Source: Catalimonadaceae bacterium JC749 (lineage in GTDB: Bacteria; Bacteroidota; Bacteroidia; Cytophagales; Cyclobacteriaceae). From it: a stretch of DNA of 64,000 bases. The notes under the pieces are model-generated. The model saw only the letters and a list, made by a program, of their open reading frames with translations. It was not told where the DNA came from and did not search any database. Numbering within the stretch: the first letter of the stretch is position 1; every line of letters starts with the position of its first letter. Positions 55,279-64,000 of the stretch are shown here, one piece after another. The DNA lies in NCBI GenBank assembly GCA_021730635.1, contig JAJNNC010000003.1, positions 1 to 64,000 on the forward strand, written 5' to 3'. Both the position numbers and the translations under genes were made by a program.

Positions 55279-55352
55279 CTTTTTTCTTATTTCGCAGGAT
55301 TTGTTTCAATAAGTAGTCCAGTCTAATTATCTAAAGATACATCTTTATTTCT

Positions 55353-55787
55353 CTATTTAGTCTTTCGGGGTAAAATCAAGTTATCCAATTCCAAATATTT
55401 TTCCGATAACAAACTCAATGCAAAAGCCCCGGCAGAAGCTGTAAAAACCGAATAGTCAAACGCTCCTTTTATTCCGGTCGAGAAAGTCATTGACAAAGCA
55501 AATATGAGCAATAGAAATCCACTCAATTTTGCAAATAGCGCTGTTTTAAACCCAATAAGTAAACATATGGCAAAAAAGATTTCAGCGGTTGTTGCTATGA
55601 TCCCAATCGCCGGGATTAAAAAATTTGGAAACCAAGGATTTATTAATTGGGTATACTCTAAAAAACTATTCCAATTTCCCCAAACAGAAACATCCTTGTT
55701 CCACAATCCGAATCTGTCAGCTACAGCAGAAAGAAATGACGTTGCAATGGCAAGTCGCAGGAAAATCTTTATTATTTTTTTACTCAT
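55353..55787 (-). CDS. DoxX-family membrane protein
   Basis: A protein of about 144 residues with four membrane helices and DoxX features (LRLAIATSFLSAVADRFGLW, then IATTAEIFFAICLLIGFKTA). The start at 55787 puts the first helix near the N-terminus; the ATG at 55829 adds 14 polar residues. It follows the bestrophin gene on the same strand after about 100 bases. The role is probably redox related but unproven. Confidence 0.8.
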   Translation of the reverse strand: MSKKIIKIFLRLAIATSFLSAVADRFGLWNKDVSVWGNWNSFLEYTQLINPWFPNFLIPAIGIIATTAEIFFAICLLIGFKTALFAKLSGFLLLIFALSMTFSTGIKGAFDYSVFTASAGAFALSLLSEKYLELDNLILPRKTK

Positions 55788-55889
55788 TTGTTGTGTGTAG
55801 TTTTTTCTTATGCCCTTCATAGTGTCCATCTCTGTTTTATCCAGCTGACAGGTGTAGAGTCCCTACTGGATTTCTTGAATATAATAAGG

Positions 55890-56894
55890 TTATAGAACAA
55901 TATTATTTTTAGGGGGAGCTACTGATGGTAAATCTGTTTCGCCAAGCATTTCCCGCATATCTATTTCCACGATAAGGCTCATTTGCGAGATGGGTACATC
56001 ATTGGCACTACCCTCAAATGGGTTTGACGTGCTTTCTCCTACCTGTTCCAATGAAGTGTAAATCCATGAAATTAAAACACTGAACGGGATCACCATCCAG
56101 ATCATATTTCCATGCATAAAACCTGTTACGCCATTATTAAGTTTGTCAAACTCCTCAAGCAGACCGAATGGAAGAAGAAAAGAAAAAAGTTTTACAAAAA
56201 AAGCGTTGACACTAGCATACTGTCTTGGGTACGGAAAATTTTTGATTCTTTCGCTCTTACCCTGATGCTCAATAAGCTCCCTCACAGTTCCATGCATATC
56301 TAAAAATTTAAACAAGTCAATTTCCCCATTTTCATGCAGCGCTTTAAGCTGCTTGCTTTGCAGACTTAATAATTGTCCGGCTCTGTTATTCGTAGCAAGA
56401 ATATAATTTAATTCGTCTTTCGTGATGTATTTTTTCAGCGCTTCCTCCAGAGGTATTTCTTTCTCAGGAACTGTATAAAACTTCTTATACTCTTCATTAT
56501 AAGATCTGTTCGTATTTTCCCAACCTCGTTCGGATCTCAATTGATAGCGCAGTGCGGTAAGCCATGCAAAATGACGATAAATGAGTTCTTTAGAATGATC
56601 TTTATCCGTGATAAAATCCCTGCACATGATTCCCCACCCCCGGCTTTTACTCACTACTGCTCCCCAGATTTGTCTTGCTTCCCAGGTGCGGCTATAGGTC
56701 TGCTGGTTTTTAAACCCAATGATAAATGCTGCTGCTGTCCCGAGTAAGGCAACAATGGTCCATGGAATGGCCACCCACTTCATTCCTGATTGGTAGAGAA
56801 CAGTAGAAATAATTCCCATGATTAAAGGCAAAATCATGGTCCTTCTTGTCCAGAATAGAAATTCCGGAAGCTTGTATAATTTTCCGATATGCAT
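55890..56894 (-). CDS. bestrophin-family anion channel-like protein
   Basis: A 334-residue member of the bacterial bestrophin (DUF/RFP-TM) family. It has four membrane segments, the family block FKNQQTYSRTWEARQIWGAVV, the long cytosolic RGWGIMCRDFITDKDHS part and the second membrane pair LLPFGLLEEFDKLNNG / MIWMVIPFSVLISWIYTSLE. The late SNPFEGSANDVP motif is conserved. Bacterial relatives form pentameric channels for chloride or cations. It starts a probable two-gene unit with DoxX. Confidence 0.88.
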   Translation of the reverse strand: MHIGKLYKLPEFLFWTRRTMILPLIMGIISTVLYQSGMKWVAIPWTIVALLGTAAAFIIGFKNQQTYSRTWEARQIWGAVVSKSRGWGIMCRDFITDKDHSKELIYRHFAWLTALRYQLRSERGWENTNRSYNEEYKKFYTVPEKEIPLEEALKKYITKDELNYILATNNRAGQLLSLQSKQLKALHENGEIDLFKFLDMHGTVRELIEHQGKSERIKNFPYPRQYASVNAFFVKLFSFLLPFGLLEEFDKLNNGVTGFMHGNMIWMVIPFSVLISWIYTSLEQVGESTSNPFEGSANDVPISQMSLIVEIDMREMLGETDLPSVAPPKNNIVL

Positions 56895-57019
56895 ACTTCA
56901 TCGTTGGTTTTGAGTATTTATGATCTATGCATCATACCAGATTTTACCCAGCTTTGCTGAAGAGCCCGATAGCAGCGTTTTGTCATTTGATTTTGCTCCA
57001 AAATATGTTGCATTCTCAT

Positions 57020-57166
57020 CGGAAATTGCGGAGAGTGTACAATGCTATAAGGAATTTTGGATTCCTGTATGAGATTTTCCTGAGCCTGTTTTACCCTGAA
57101 ATAACCGCTTTGCTGGAGTCGGTCTGTACCGACAGCGGATAAGGCTACATGATGCTTGACCCCTGC
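57020..57166 (-). pseudogene. internal fragment of an NmrA-like gene
   Basis: Minus-strand residues AGVKHHVALSAVGTDRLQQS and GYFRVKQAQENLIQESKIPY match the centre of the NmrA-like protein at 45637-46398 with only a few differences. Neither the NAD-binding N-terminus nor the C-terminus is present, and unrelated residues flank the fragment. It is a remnant of a second paralog copy. Confidence 0.75.
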
Positions 57167-57403
57167 CTTTTTCTCTTTCCCCTTTTTCACGATATACTTC
57201 CGAATAGCCCAAGTAAGATTTTCCTACACCTTTTGGGGACAGGATCTGCTCGCTAAGTTGCGAAAACAACAACGCGGGTGTTGGTTATACTTTCCGGAGG
57301 AAATTTGGACCAGGCAACACATTTAAAAGCATGGCAGACTAATTTTCTGAAGGAAAGGCCTAATCTTTAAACAATTACCCCGAAGCCTATTTCTTGTCAA
57401 TTC

Positions 57404-57694
57404 CTATCCAAAAGAAGCCACTGATACTCGCCAAAGATCTAATTTTTCCATATCTGGACTGTATCCGCTCTGATATTCCTGAACAAGTACTTCCAACACT
57501 GACAAATACTGGCAGGCACACATTTCCTTTTTCCGGCAGATTTCAATATCATATTCAAATTGCGGACTCTGGTCTAAGATTTTATAAAGATCCGGGTACC
57601 GATTCTCTATATTAACCAAATATGCTACCACCTCATGATATTGTTTGTTATGAGATGTGTAGTCTCTTTCTCCTTGATAGTTTTTAATCCACAT
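57404..57694 (-). CDS. small hypothetical protein
   Basis: A frame of about 96 residues (MWIKNYQGERDYTSHNKQYH ...) rich in Tyr, Glu and Lys with an internal CxCxxL (MCACQYLSVLEVLVQEYQSG). I recognise no family. The start at 57694 is chosen over 57733 because the extra residues are hydrophobic and unlike the rest. It could be a real orphan or a remnant; there is no operon partner. Confidence 0.4.
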   Translation of the reverse strand: MWIKNYQGERDYTSHNKQYHEVVAYLVNIENRYPDLYKILDQSPQFEYDIEICRKKEMCACQYLSVLEVLVQEYQSGYSPDMEKLDLWRVSVASFG

Positions 57695-58027
57695 GATATT
57701 AAAATTAAAGTTGATGTAACCTGCATGTATCAAACCATTCCTGTGAAAAAGTCCACCTGATGATCCTTGCTGGTGGACTCAGTGGCCAATGCTTGTGCTG
57801 AGCACTTAAAGTAAGACTATTAAGGTGCCAAGATCAATACGCATAAACACCATTCGACATTTACCTGAAAATGAGTAAGTTATAAAGTAAATCTGCCTGA
57901 CTGTAGTGGAGGAGCAGTGTTAAACTCCAAAAAAACTGGGGATCAGAGACGAGATCTCCAGAATTTTTGTGGAACCCATACATTGCGTGATATTTTCATT
58001 GTTTAAGATAAACAGAGGGTTCTTATT
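57695..58027. other. intergenic region with a 7-bp hairpin
   Basis: GTCCACC (57751-57757) and GGTGGAC (57772-57778) form a perfect 7-bp stem with a 14-base loop upstream of the small gene and past the end of the MDR operon. Nothing else is evident. Confidence 0.35.
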
Positions 58028-58984
58028 TTACAGGGTTACCACCAACTTTCCGGCCACTCGTCCCTGCCCTATTATCTGCAAGGCTTCCGGCACGTCATCC
58101 AGAGTGAAGGTTTTATCCACGACCGGCTTGAGTTTTCCTTCTTCTGCCAGCTTACTGATAAACTGCAGGTCGGCAGGGGTAGCACTTGCCAGTAAGTTCA
58201 TCATTTTCTTCCTTTCTATCATGGATTTCCAGGGCCCTGAGACCATGACACCTATTGAAAAGCTACAGGAAACGTAGGCACCTTTTCTTCTGAGCACCCG
58301 GCTGATAGCCGTAAGGGAATGGTTTCCCACCACATCGAAAATCAGATCGTATTGCTTGTTGTCTCTTGTAAAATCCTGAACCCTGTAATCAATGACCGCA
58401 TCGGCTCCCTGTTTCAGAGCGTTTTCTATCTTGCCCGTGCTGCAGACTGCCGTAACATTTGCTCCAAAGGATTTAGCGATCTGAATGGCATAGCTGCCTA
58501 CCCCACCCGAGGCTCCATTGATCAAAACCTGTTGTCCGGCATTGATCTTTCCCTTGTTGCGCAAGCCCTGCAACGCCGTGATGGCCGCCACCGGCAGCGC
58601 TGCCGTTTCTTCGTAGGTCAGATTGGATGGTTTTTTCGCTAATCGTTTTTCATCGGCAGCAACATACTCGGCAAACCCACCAAATCCGCTACCGGAAAGG
58701 TCGCCAAAGACTTCCGCTCCCCTTCCAAACTGGGTAACCTTTCTACCTACCCTTTCCACCACTCCGGCAATATCAGCCCCCAATATTTGATATTTAGGCT
58801 TGCGTAGGCCTGCCATCAAACGAACAGGGAATGGCTCTCCTTGGAGCAAGTGCCAGTCGGCTTTATTGACAGAGGTGGCCAGCACCTTGACCAATACTTC
58901 ATGGGGTCTGGGTTCCGGACGATCCACTTCTCTCAGTTCCAGCATATCCGGTGACCCATATTTCTCATGGATGATCGCTTTCAT
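58028..58984 (-). CDS. MDR-family NAD(P)-dependent quinone oxidoreductase-like protein
   Basis: A 318-residue medium-chain reductase. The N-terminal GroES-like part holds EVLVKVLATSVNKADWHLLQ, and the dinucleotide motif is NGASGGVGSYAIQIAKSFGA near residues 152-171. There are no structural or catalytic zinc Cys residues, so it belongs to the zeta-crystallin / quinone oxidoreductase type rather than alcohol dehydrogenase. Its start overlaps the DUF4386 stop by 4 bases, so the two are translated together. It is the last gene of the 60107-58028 operon. Confidence 0.88.
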   Translation of the reverse strand: MKAIIHEKYGSPDMLELREVDRPEPRPHEVLVKVLATSVNKADWHLLQGEPFPVRLMAGLRKPKYQILGADIAGVVERVGRKVTQFGRGAEVFGDLSGSGFGGFAEYVAADEKRLAKKPSNLTYEETAALPVAAITALQGLRNKGKINAGQQVLINGASGGVGSYAIQIAKSFGANVTAVCSTGKIENALKQGADAVIDYRVQDFTRDNKQYDLIFDVVGNHSLTAISRVLRRKGAYVSCSFSIGVMVSGPWKSMIERKKMMNLLASATPADLQFISKLAEEGKLKPVVDKTFTLDDVPEALQIIGQGRVAGKLVVTL

Positions 58985-59724
58985 GCCGGTTGGTTTTCAA
59001 GTTCAAGGTGACAAGTCTTCTTAACCCCTTTGATAAGCATATAAAGAGTCAGTTCAACTTCTCCCAGGGCAGCGGAAAGCCCGACGACCCATGCGAGCCA
59101 TACTTCATTGCCAGGATAGAGAAAATTACCGAAAGTTTCCATTTCATAACCTATGGCAGCTACGATCATCAACCAGCTGAAGAACTTCGGAATCATATTG
59201 GATTTATACAGCAGCAAACCCAATAGAAAGCAATGCACACCGAAGAATCCACCTGCAATCAGGTAGCCATACCGATGCGCATCCATCAATAGCAGGCTAA
59301 GTGATTCCAGTTGTGCCGCATCGAAAGAAGTGAGAAAATCCGCTCCGCTCAGCACATGAAAGGCCATGTAATGGTTGAGCAGATTCAACGAACCAATGGC
59401 CGGATGTGCCAATAACCGTAGTGCGGAGGAAACCATCGCCAGTGTTTTGCCAAAGGGTTTCAGCATCTGATAAAACAGGACAGCAATGACCGCATCCAGT
59501 ATGAAAGCGATCAGATCGGTCACCAGGCCCATTCGGAACAACCCTTCATTTTCCAGGATATTGGTAGCGGTAGCCATCGCATCTCCAGGGACAAGCAGAT
59601 TTGCCCGAACATAACCCTGGCTAAATCCGGCACCTATGATGACCAGCAGATACAGCAGGCCGATAAGTCTTACGGAACGCCTGTGCATCAGGCTAAATCC
59701 TTGCTTTTTCAGAGTGGGGTACAT
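58981..59724 (-). CDS. DUF4386 membrane protein, second copy
   Basis: A 247-residue protein with six or seven membrane helices (RLIGLLYLLVIIGAGFSQGY, LIAFILDAVIAVLFYQML, GYLIAGGFFGVHCFLLGLLL) of the DUF4386 family. It is a distant paralog of the protein at 10515-11234. Function unknown. It lies between a small lipoprotein gene (11 bases upstream) and the MDR oxidoreductase gene (4-base overlap), in an operon under a divergent-free AraC gene upstream on the same strand. Confidence 0.82.
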   Translation of the reverse strand: MYPTLKKQGFSLMHRRSVRLIGLLYLLVIIGAGFSQGYVRANLLVPGDAMATATNILENEGLFRMGLVTDLIAFILDAVIAVLFYQMLKPFGKTLAMVSSALRLLAHPAIGSLNLLNHYMAFHVLSGADFLTSFDAAQLESLSLLLMDAHRYGYLIAGGFFGVHCFLLGLLLYKSNMIPKFFSWLMIVAAIGYEMETFGNFLYPGNEVWLAWVVGLSAALGEVELTLYMLIKGVKKTCHLELENQPA

Positions 59725-59735
59725 GGGAGAAATAG

Positions 59736-60107
59736 TTAGTTGGTGAACTCAACAATATGGGCGCTTACCGACACCGTTCTCGTATAGTAGAAGGGTGGCA
59801 CCCCTCCGACATGCTCTTCTGTCAGTACGTTGGTCAGTGTTCTCGATCCGGTGGTCAGGTCTGTTTGTTGGAGCATATCCGCATAAGCCGCTTCGTATAG
59901 CTGTTTCTTTTTTGCTCCACCGAAAATCAGCACATAACTGACCTCCGCTGTCCCTTTTACCTGACCAACTACCTTGAAATTGTTGCTCCCAAGATGTACC
60001 TGTGTAGCGTTTTGGTTTTGATTGAATACCCATGCCTTGTTCACACCGCATGCATTAAGCCCGACTATCAGTGCCAGACCCATGATGACCTTTGTTGTCT
60101 TTTTCAT
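59736..60107 (-). CDS. small lipoprotein, DUF6567-like
   Basis: A 123-residue lipoprotein (signal MGLALIVGLNAC). The mature part, VHLGSNNFKVVGQVKGTAEV followed by YVLIFGGAKKKQLYEAAYAD and RTLTNVLTEEHVGGVPPFYY, resembles a small Bacteroidota family of uncharacterised periplasmic proteins (DUF6567 in my memory, not checked). It is the first gene of a probable three-gene operon with DUF4386 and the MDR reductase. Confidence 0.7.
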   Translation of the reverse strand: MKKTTKVIMGLALIVGLNACGVNKAWVFNQNQNATQVHLGSNNFKVVGQVKGTAEVSYVLIFGGAKKKQLYEAAYADMLQQTDLTTGSRTLTNVLTEEHVGGVPPFYYTRTVSVSAHIVEFTN

Positions 60108-60204
60108 TTTACTTTTGTTTTTAGTTCAGCAGTAAAATTACTGGAGCGGGCAGCCGGATGCTTGACACTCTGGGCCAATGGTTTGACATATGGGGCCAGG
60201 AAGG

Positions 60205-61197
60205 TTATTTCCAGGTGTTTTTTCGGTAATCGGCGGGAGATTGCCCCATCCACCGCCTGAAAGCGCGGTTGAAAGCACTCTGCTCGGAGAAACCGGTTTG
60301 GAAGGCTATTTCACCCATGGATTGGGAGGAATTTCTCAACAGGTCTAGGGAAACGTCTCGCTGAATGTTTTGAACTAAATCTCTAAACGTCAGGTCCTTC
60401 TCCGACAGCCTTCTTTTCAATGTTCTGGCGCTCATTCCCAGGTACTCTGCCACTTGAATGATACTAGGAATACCACTTGGAAGGGATTCTTCTATCAGCT
60501 TGTGAATTTCATCCAATAGCCGATCAGCATTGGTATGCACTCCTTTTTTCTCCTCGTCCATCCGCTCCACCAGAAACTGATGAATACTTTTATCTGCTTT
60601 TACCGTAGGGATGTCAATATCCGAGGTTTTAAAGTGAAGGGAATTTTCAACCTGACCAAAGCTTACCGGGCATTGGAAGAAATCGATGAAAGGAGCTTTT
60701 TCCTCAGCATGATGTTTGAAGAGGACTTTTACCGGATGTATTTCCTGATGGGTCACTTCTTTCATGATGCCTGCCAGCATGACAAATGTAGCCTCATTGG
60801 CCGTCTCCAAGCCCTTCCGCTTCGCGTCTCTTACGAGCTTGATTTTAGTAATGCCGCCGCTTTCTTCTATCCTGGCCTGGCCATGATCGGTCACCAGGAT
60901 CATGTACCTCTCAATCCGGTCCAGCACATCCTTAGCCCGCCAACAGGTTTTCCAGGAAAGGCCCAAAGTGCCATAATCATCGGCAGTCAGTTGCTTACCC
61001 TGCCTTACACCAAAGCCTGCTGGCAGATACTGATCAGCCAATTCATAGACTTCAAGAAGCAGCTCCATGGGAATATATTTGGATCCTTCCTTAATTTCTT
61101 TTCTTTCATGGTGGTGACCCAGCAGATCCAGGGATAGACCTTCCCTCAGGGTCAGTCTCTTTGCTTTTTGATAGATGCTAGAAGAAACGTAAGACAT
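60205..61197 (-). CDS. AraC-family regulator with arabinose-binding-like N-terminal domain
   Basis: A regulator of about 330 residues. Residues 15-200 fit the Arabinose_bd-type N-terminal domain (RLTLREGLSLDLLGHHHERK, then VYELADQYLPAGFGVRQGKQ), as in OruR/ArgR-like activators. The C-terminal helix-turn-helix pair reads VAEYLGMSARTLKRRLSEKD and MGEIAFQTGFSEQSAFNRAF. The start at 61197 is chosen because the residues before it are atypical. It lies 97 bases upstream of the lipoprotein-DUF4386-MDR operon on the same strand and is its likely regulator. Confidence 0.88.
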   Translation of the reverse strand: MSYVSSSIYQKAKRLTLREGLSLDLLGHHHERKEIKEGSKYIPMELLLEVYELADQYLPAGFGVRQGKQLTADDYGTLGLSWKTCWRAKDVLDRIERYMILVTDHGQARIEESGGITKIKLVRDAKRKGLETANEATFVMLAGIMKEVTHQEIHPVKVLFKHHAEEKAPFIDFFQCPVSFGQVENSLHFKTSDIDIPTVKADKSIHQFLVERMDEEKKGVHTNADRLLDEIHKLIEESLPSGIPSIIQVAEYLGMSARTLKRRLSEKDLTFRDLVQNIQRDVSLDLLRNSSQSMGEIAFQTGFSEQSAFNRAFRRWMGQSPADYRKNTWK

Positions 61198-61443
61198 AGT
61201 TTTGGTAGAGTGCTCAATTAATTTACACAATAATATTTACAATTGGCAGCCATCAAGAAAAGCGCTGAAAGGGTGTCATAAGAAAATGGCTGGCCAATAA
61301 TGTCGTACAGGCCCTTGTGAGGTTATTTGAAAATGCTGTACAAATCAGATATTTTAGTGGATATCAAAAGGCTTCAGAAGCACATACCCTTTCTGAAAAT
61401 TCAGGCTATTGGATAAACCTTTTTATAACAATCAATCAAAACT

Positions 61444-62157
61444 ATGGCAACATTAGTGGTTGGAGCCAGCGGTGCCACTGGAAGGCAACTGGTAGAACAA
61501 CTCTTAAAAATGGGACAAAAGGTAAAAGTGATTGTACGTTCTACTGAGAAACTGCCTCAATCATGGCATACCAAGGAGCAAGTGTTTATCATCAAGGCCA
61601 GTGTATTGGACATTAGTGAACATGAGATGGCAGGTTATCTCAAAGATTGTCAGGCGGTTGCCTCTTGTCTTGGTCACAACAGCCTCTATGGAAAACCCAG
61701 AAAATTAGTGACAGAAGCTGTTGCTTTTCTCTGTCGTACCATTGTTACAAATGCGCCGGAAGAACCCGTAAAATTGGTCTTGATGAATACGGCGGGCAAC
61801 AGAAACAGAGACTTACATGAGCCTGTTTCATGGACAGAAAGGTTGATCATTGGATTACTTCGTTTACTGCTCCCACCCCATCCAGACAACGAAAAAGCAG
61901 CTGACTATTTAAGGGTCAGTATCGGTCAAAAAAATCCATGGATCGAATGGGTAGTGGTTCGTCCCGACAATCTGACTGACCAGGATATGGTAAGCGAATA
62001 TGAATTATACGCTTCCCCCACAAGAAGCGCCATTTTTGATCCGGGGAAAAGCAGTCGTAGTAATGTCGGACATTTTATGGCGAAGCTCATCACTGAAAAT
62101 GATATATGGCATCAATGGAAGGGGCAAATGCCTGTAATCTATAATAAGGAAACATAA
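61444..62157 (+). CDS. NAD(P)H-binding atypical SDR
   Basis: A 237-residue protein with a clear N-terminal dinucleotide motif, TLVVGASGATGRQLVEQLLK (residues 3-22), and the NAD(P)H-binding-like layout of DUF2867/YwnB type proteins (KLVLMNTAGNRNRDLHEPVS, then WVVVRPDNLTD). There is no YxxxK catalytic pair. It has one-gene unit spacing and lies divergent to the AraC gene across 246 bases. The substrate is unknown. Confidence 0.82.
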   Translation: MATLVVGASGATGRQLVEQLLKMGQKVKVIVRSTEKLPQSWHTKEQVFIIKASVLDISEHEMAGYLKDCQAVASCLGHNSLYGKPRKLVTEAVAFLCRTIVTNAPEEPVKLVLMNTAGNRNRDLHEPVSWTERLIIGLLRLLLPPHPDNEKAADYLRVSIGQKNPWIEWVVVRPDNLTDQDMVSEYELYASPTRSAIFDPGKSSRSNVGHFMAKLITENDIWHQWKGQMPVIYNKET

Positions 62158-62583
62158 TCTCTATACCTGCAACTTTTTTTAGTACAGAATAATCAAAACC
62201 TATGCTAGCAAGGTAAATGAATTGTAGATAATCCAGTTGACTTAGCGCTTATAGGGCTTCAATTTTATCCATGATGATTTTCATTTTCTCTTCATTAAGT
62301 GGTTTTTCAAAATAGGCTGTTATACCGTAGGCAAAAGCTCTGTCTTTGTCTCGCTGAAGGGTAGTTATGTTAATCCTAATCGAAAAAACCACACCCTGCT
62401 GGCCAACTACGGGATTATCATCAGCATACTAAGAAAAAATGCAGGTACTGTTACCGATAAATATCATAATATTTGCTCAAGCAATTTTATCATAGATTTG
62501 ATAGAGAAACATGAAAAGATGGCGGGATTACTGAACAATTATTTAACACCGCATAGTTCAAATAACGAAAGCTGAAAGCCCTA
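62158..62583. other. intergenic region holding a response-regulator remnant
   Basis: Apart from the minus-strand receiver remnant at 62249-62428, an open plus frame reaching to 62576 (ending NNYLTPHSSNNES) could be chance. No intact gene is seen. Confidence 0.4.
62249..62428 (-). pseudogene. receiver-domain remnant
   Basis: Minus-strand residues YADDNPVVGQQ and then ITTLQRDKDRAFAYGITAYF followed by EKPLNEEKM look like the first and last strands of a response-regulator receiver, including the acidic pair and the KP motif. The central part with the phospho-acceptor is missing and a TAG stop precedes the DD motif. It is a deleted, decaying gene. Confidence 0.5.
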
Positions 62584-62988
62584 ATGCACTTTGTTGCCTT
62601 TTCTATAAAACTAAGAACAGTACTTCCGTATTGCGAAGAGTTGGCGACTACTATTACTTTAGATGCCTGGATTGATATTGCTGAAAATGTACACCTTGAA
62701 CCTGATTTTTATAGAAATCTACAGCCTGAATTAAGTGAGAAGGAAAAAAACAAACTTAATCTGGCCATTAGCATCAGTAGCCATACAGTGAGTAAGATCA
62801 AATCTTTCTGGCATTCCATTTATGATTTTAACGCGCTGAAAGAAGAACTTAAGAACCTTTTCGTCACTGAAGGAGATAGCCTGCTGAATCAGGTACACAA
62901 TGGTATCTTTGAAATGATAAACGTGGAAGATGCAGGCCTCTTTTTCATATTTAATATAGATCCTGCCCTATGGAAAACTATTTCGTAA
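62584..62988 (+). CDS. hypothetical protein
   Basis: A 134-residue acidic, mostly helical frame without signal peptide (LNLAISISSHTVSKIKSFWH, EELKNLFVTEGDSLLNQVHN). It belongs to no family I recognise. It converges with the NYN gene and ends 7 bases before it. The composition looks coding, but the neighbouring receiver remnant means the area is decaying and this could be partial. Confidence 0.45.
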   Translation: MHFVAFSIKLRTVLPYCEELATTITLDAWIDIAENVHLEPDFYRNLQPELSEKEKNKLNLAISISSHTVSKIKSFWHSIYDFNALKEELKNLFVTEGDSLLNQVHNGIFEMINVEDAGLFFIFNIDPALWKTIS

Positions 62989-62995
62989 CCAGCTT

Positions 62996-63739
62996 TTATT
63001 TATTTTTCACGTAGATAAGCTTAAATCTACCTTTTTGATTTTCTCTTTGTTCAATATCAAACTTTCCGGTTGCGCTAATGAGTGGTGTTAATTTTTGATA
63101 GCCATAGTTTCTTGAATCAAAGTTGGGTTGTTTCTTTTGCAGTAAGCTTCCAACATCACCTAAAAAAGCCCACCCATCTTCATCTGCTAAATCCGATATA
63201 GTAGAAGCAATGAGATGAATGACTTTGGGTGTTATCTTTTCAATACTATCTTTTTTAGTAGCTTCTCCTGTTTTTTTCTTGGAGACTGTCTCTTTAGGAG
63301 TTCGTTGTAAAATTTCTATGTAAATAAATTTATCACAAGCTACTATAAATGGTTCCGGTGTTTTCTTTTCTCCTATCCCGATCACATACATACCGGCCTC
63401 TCGTAATCTGGTAGCTAATCGGGTGAAGTCACTATCACTGGAAACCAGACAAAAGCCATCGACTTTGAGTGAGTATAAAATATCCATGGCATCAATAATC
63501 ATGGCTGAATCGGTAGCATTCTTACCAGTCGTATAACCATATTGTTGAATGGGTGTGATGGCATTTTCCAAAAGCATGTTTTTCCATCTAGATAAGTTGG
63601 GTTTTGTCCAATCCCCGTATATTCTCTTGATCGTTGGATTGCCATACTTGGCAATCTCTTCCATCATTTCTTTTACATAGGCTGAAGGGATATTATCTCC
63701 GTCAATCAATACGGCAAGTTTTAATTCTGTTTTTATCAA
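62996..63739 (-). CDS. NYN-domain (LabA-like) protein with LOTUS/OST-HTH domain
   Basis: A 247-residue putative RNase. Residues about 8-145 form a NYN (LabA/DUF88) nuclease fold with the acidic residues expected: LAVLIDGDNIPSAYV at the start, KNATDSAMIIDAMDI and LVSSDSDFTRLATRLREAGM. Residues about 165-245 are a LOTUS/OST-HTH domain (HLIASTISDLADEDGWAFLG, then SRNYGYQKLTPLI). The acidic pocket is intact, so metal-dependent RNA cleavage is plausible. It has no mobile-element or restriction neighbour here. Only 261 bases follow before the window ends, and they hold no clear gene. Confidence 0.88.
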   Translation of the reverse strand: MIKTELKLAVLIDGDNIPSAYVKEMMEEIAKYGNPTIKRIYGDWTKPNLSRWKNMLLENAITPIQQYGYTTGKNATDSAMIIDAMDILYSLKVDGFCLVSSDSDFTRLATRLREAGMYVIGIGEKKTPEPFIVACDKFIYIEILQRTPKETVSKKKTGEATKKDSIEKITPKVIHLIASTISDLADEDGWAFLGDVGSLLQKKQPNFDSRNYGYQKLTPLISATGKFDIEQRENQKGRFKLIYVKNK

Positions 63740-64000
63740 TAGTTTAGCAGTTAATAAAATTGTATTTGATCAAATTGTTTTCTTCTTTCTGACCGCTGTT
63801 ATAGCAATTCCTGATTTTTATGGGGTTCAAGTACCAGTTTAGTCATCAGAACCATATTTTGACAAAACTACTTAAAATTAATGAATTACAGGGGAGAAGG
63901 TAAACCCTTGTCATTTATCCAAATTAGACTATCTTGTTGAAGGATACAGCATTGAAGCTATTTTGCAAAGAATGGATAATAATAGCTTAGCATTGTGTTA

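Noticed and set aside
61317-61547. 76-codon plus frame overlapping the start of the NAD(P)-binding gene
   Set aside because: It overlaps the true gene in another frame.
1-64000. tRNA, rRNA and CRISPR arrays
   Set aside because: No T-loop with acceptor pairing outside genes, no ribosomal sequence and no regularly spaced repeats were seen.

Overview
The window is accessory-type DNA from a member of the Bacteroidota, most likely the order Cytophagales. Evidence: two SusC/SusD pairs with FecR anti-sigma and ECF sigma genes, a type IX secretion (T9SS) C-terminal domain, Bacteroidota promoter elements (TTG ... TAnnTTTG), weak Shine-Dalgarno signals, and many small stress, oxidoreductase and hydrolase genes. 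I found no rRNA, tRNA, CRISPR array or intact transposase.

Layout. 0.3-8 kb: a membrane acyltransferase, an amidohydrolase lipoprotein, a T9SS-secreted carbohydrate-binding protein and a class III cyclase-TolB-TPR protein. Two copies of an unidentified conserved leader element lie at 282-359 and 3565-3639. 8-11.6 kb: an AraC regulator and a small operon (membrane peptide, thioredoxin-reductase-like flavoprotein, DUF4386 protein, broken beta-barrel gene). 11.7-17.3 kb, minus strand: M14 carboxypeptidase, FAD oxidase, vanadium-type haloperoxidase, and a DUF4242 / degenerate-cyclase / AraC fusion. 17.9-19.7 kb: VOC-DoxX-DUF6152-membrane protein set.

20-41 kb is the polysaccharide-utilisation part. 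Two complete ECF sigma-FecR-SusC(STN)-SusD sets face away from each other (20.3-27.7 kb minus, 30.4-40.9 kb plus). The second continues into a DUF3823 lipoprotein and a large exported glycosidase-like protein and ends at a strong hairpin terminator. Both SusC proteins carry the STN signalling domain, so each set should sense its own substrate through FecR and sigma.

41-52.6 kb holds a degenerate PfkB-like gene, a REC-sigma54 activator, a SnoaL-like protein, NmrA-like and alpha/beta-hydrolase genes and an AhpD-like protein. Four intergenic regions here carry tandem 19-bp direct repeats of one family (42163-42200, 44748-44785, 45453-45490, 47825-47862), upstream of four different genes. Two of them lie in a duplicated promoter block of about 150 bp. 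I read this as an undescribed local regulon with AraC-like operators. Two MITE-like elements and several gene fragments show that the area has been rearranged.

52.6-64 kb: a TPR histidine kinase, DoxX, bestrophin, an NmrA fragment, a stress-type group (AraC regulator, lipoprotein, DUF4386, quinone-oxidoreductase-like MDR), an NAD(P)-binding protein, a response-regulator remnant and a NYN-LOTUS putative RNase.

All family calls come from reading motifs by eye; no database search was run.
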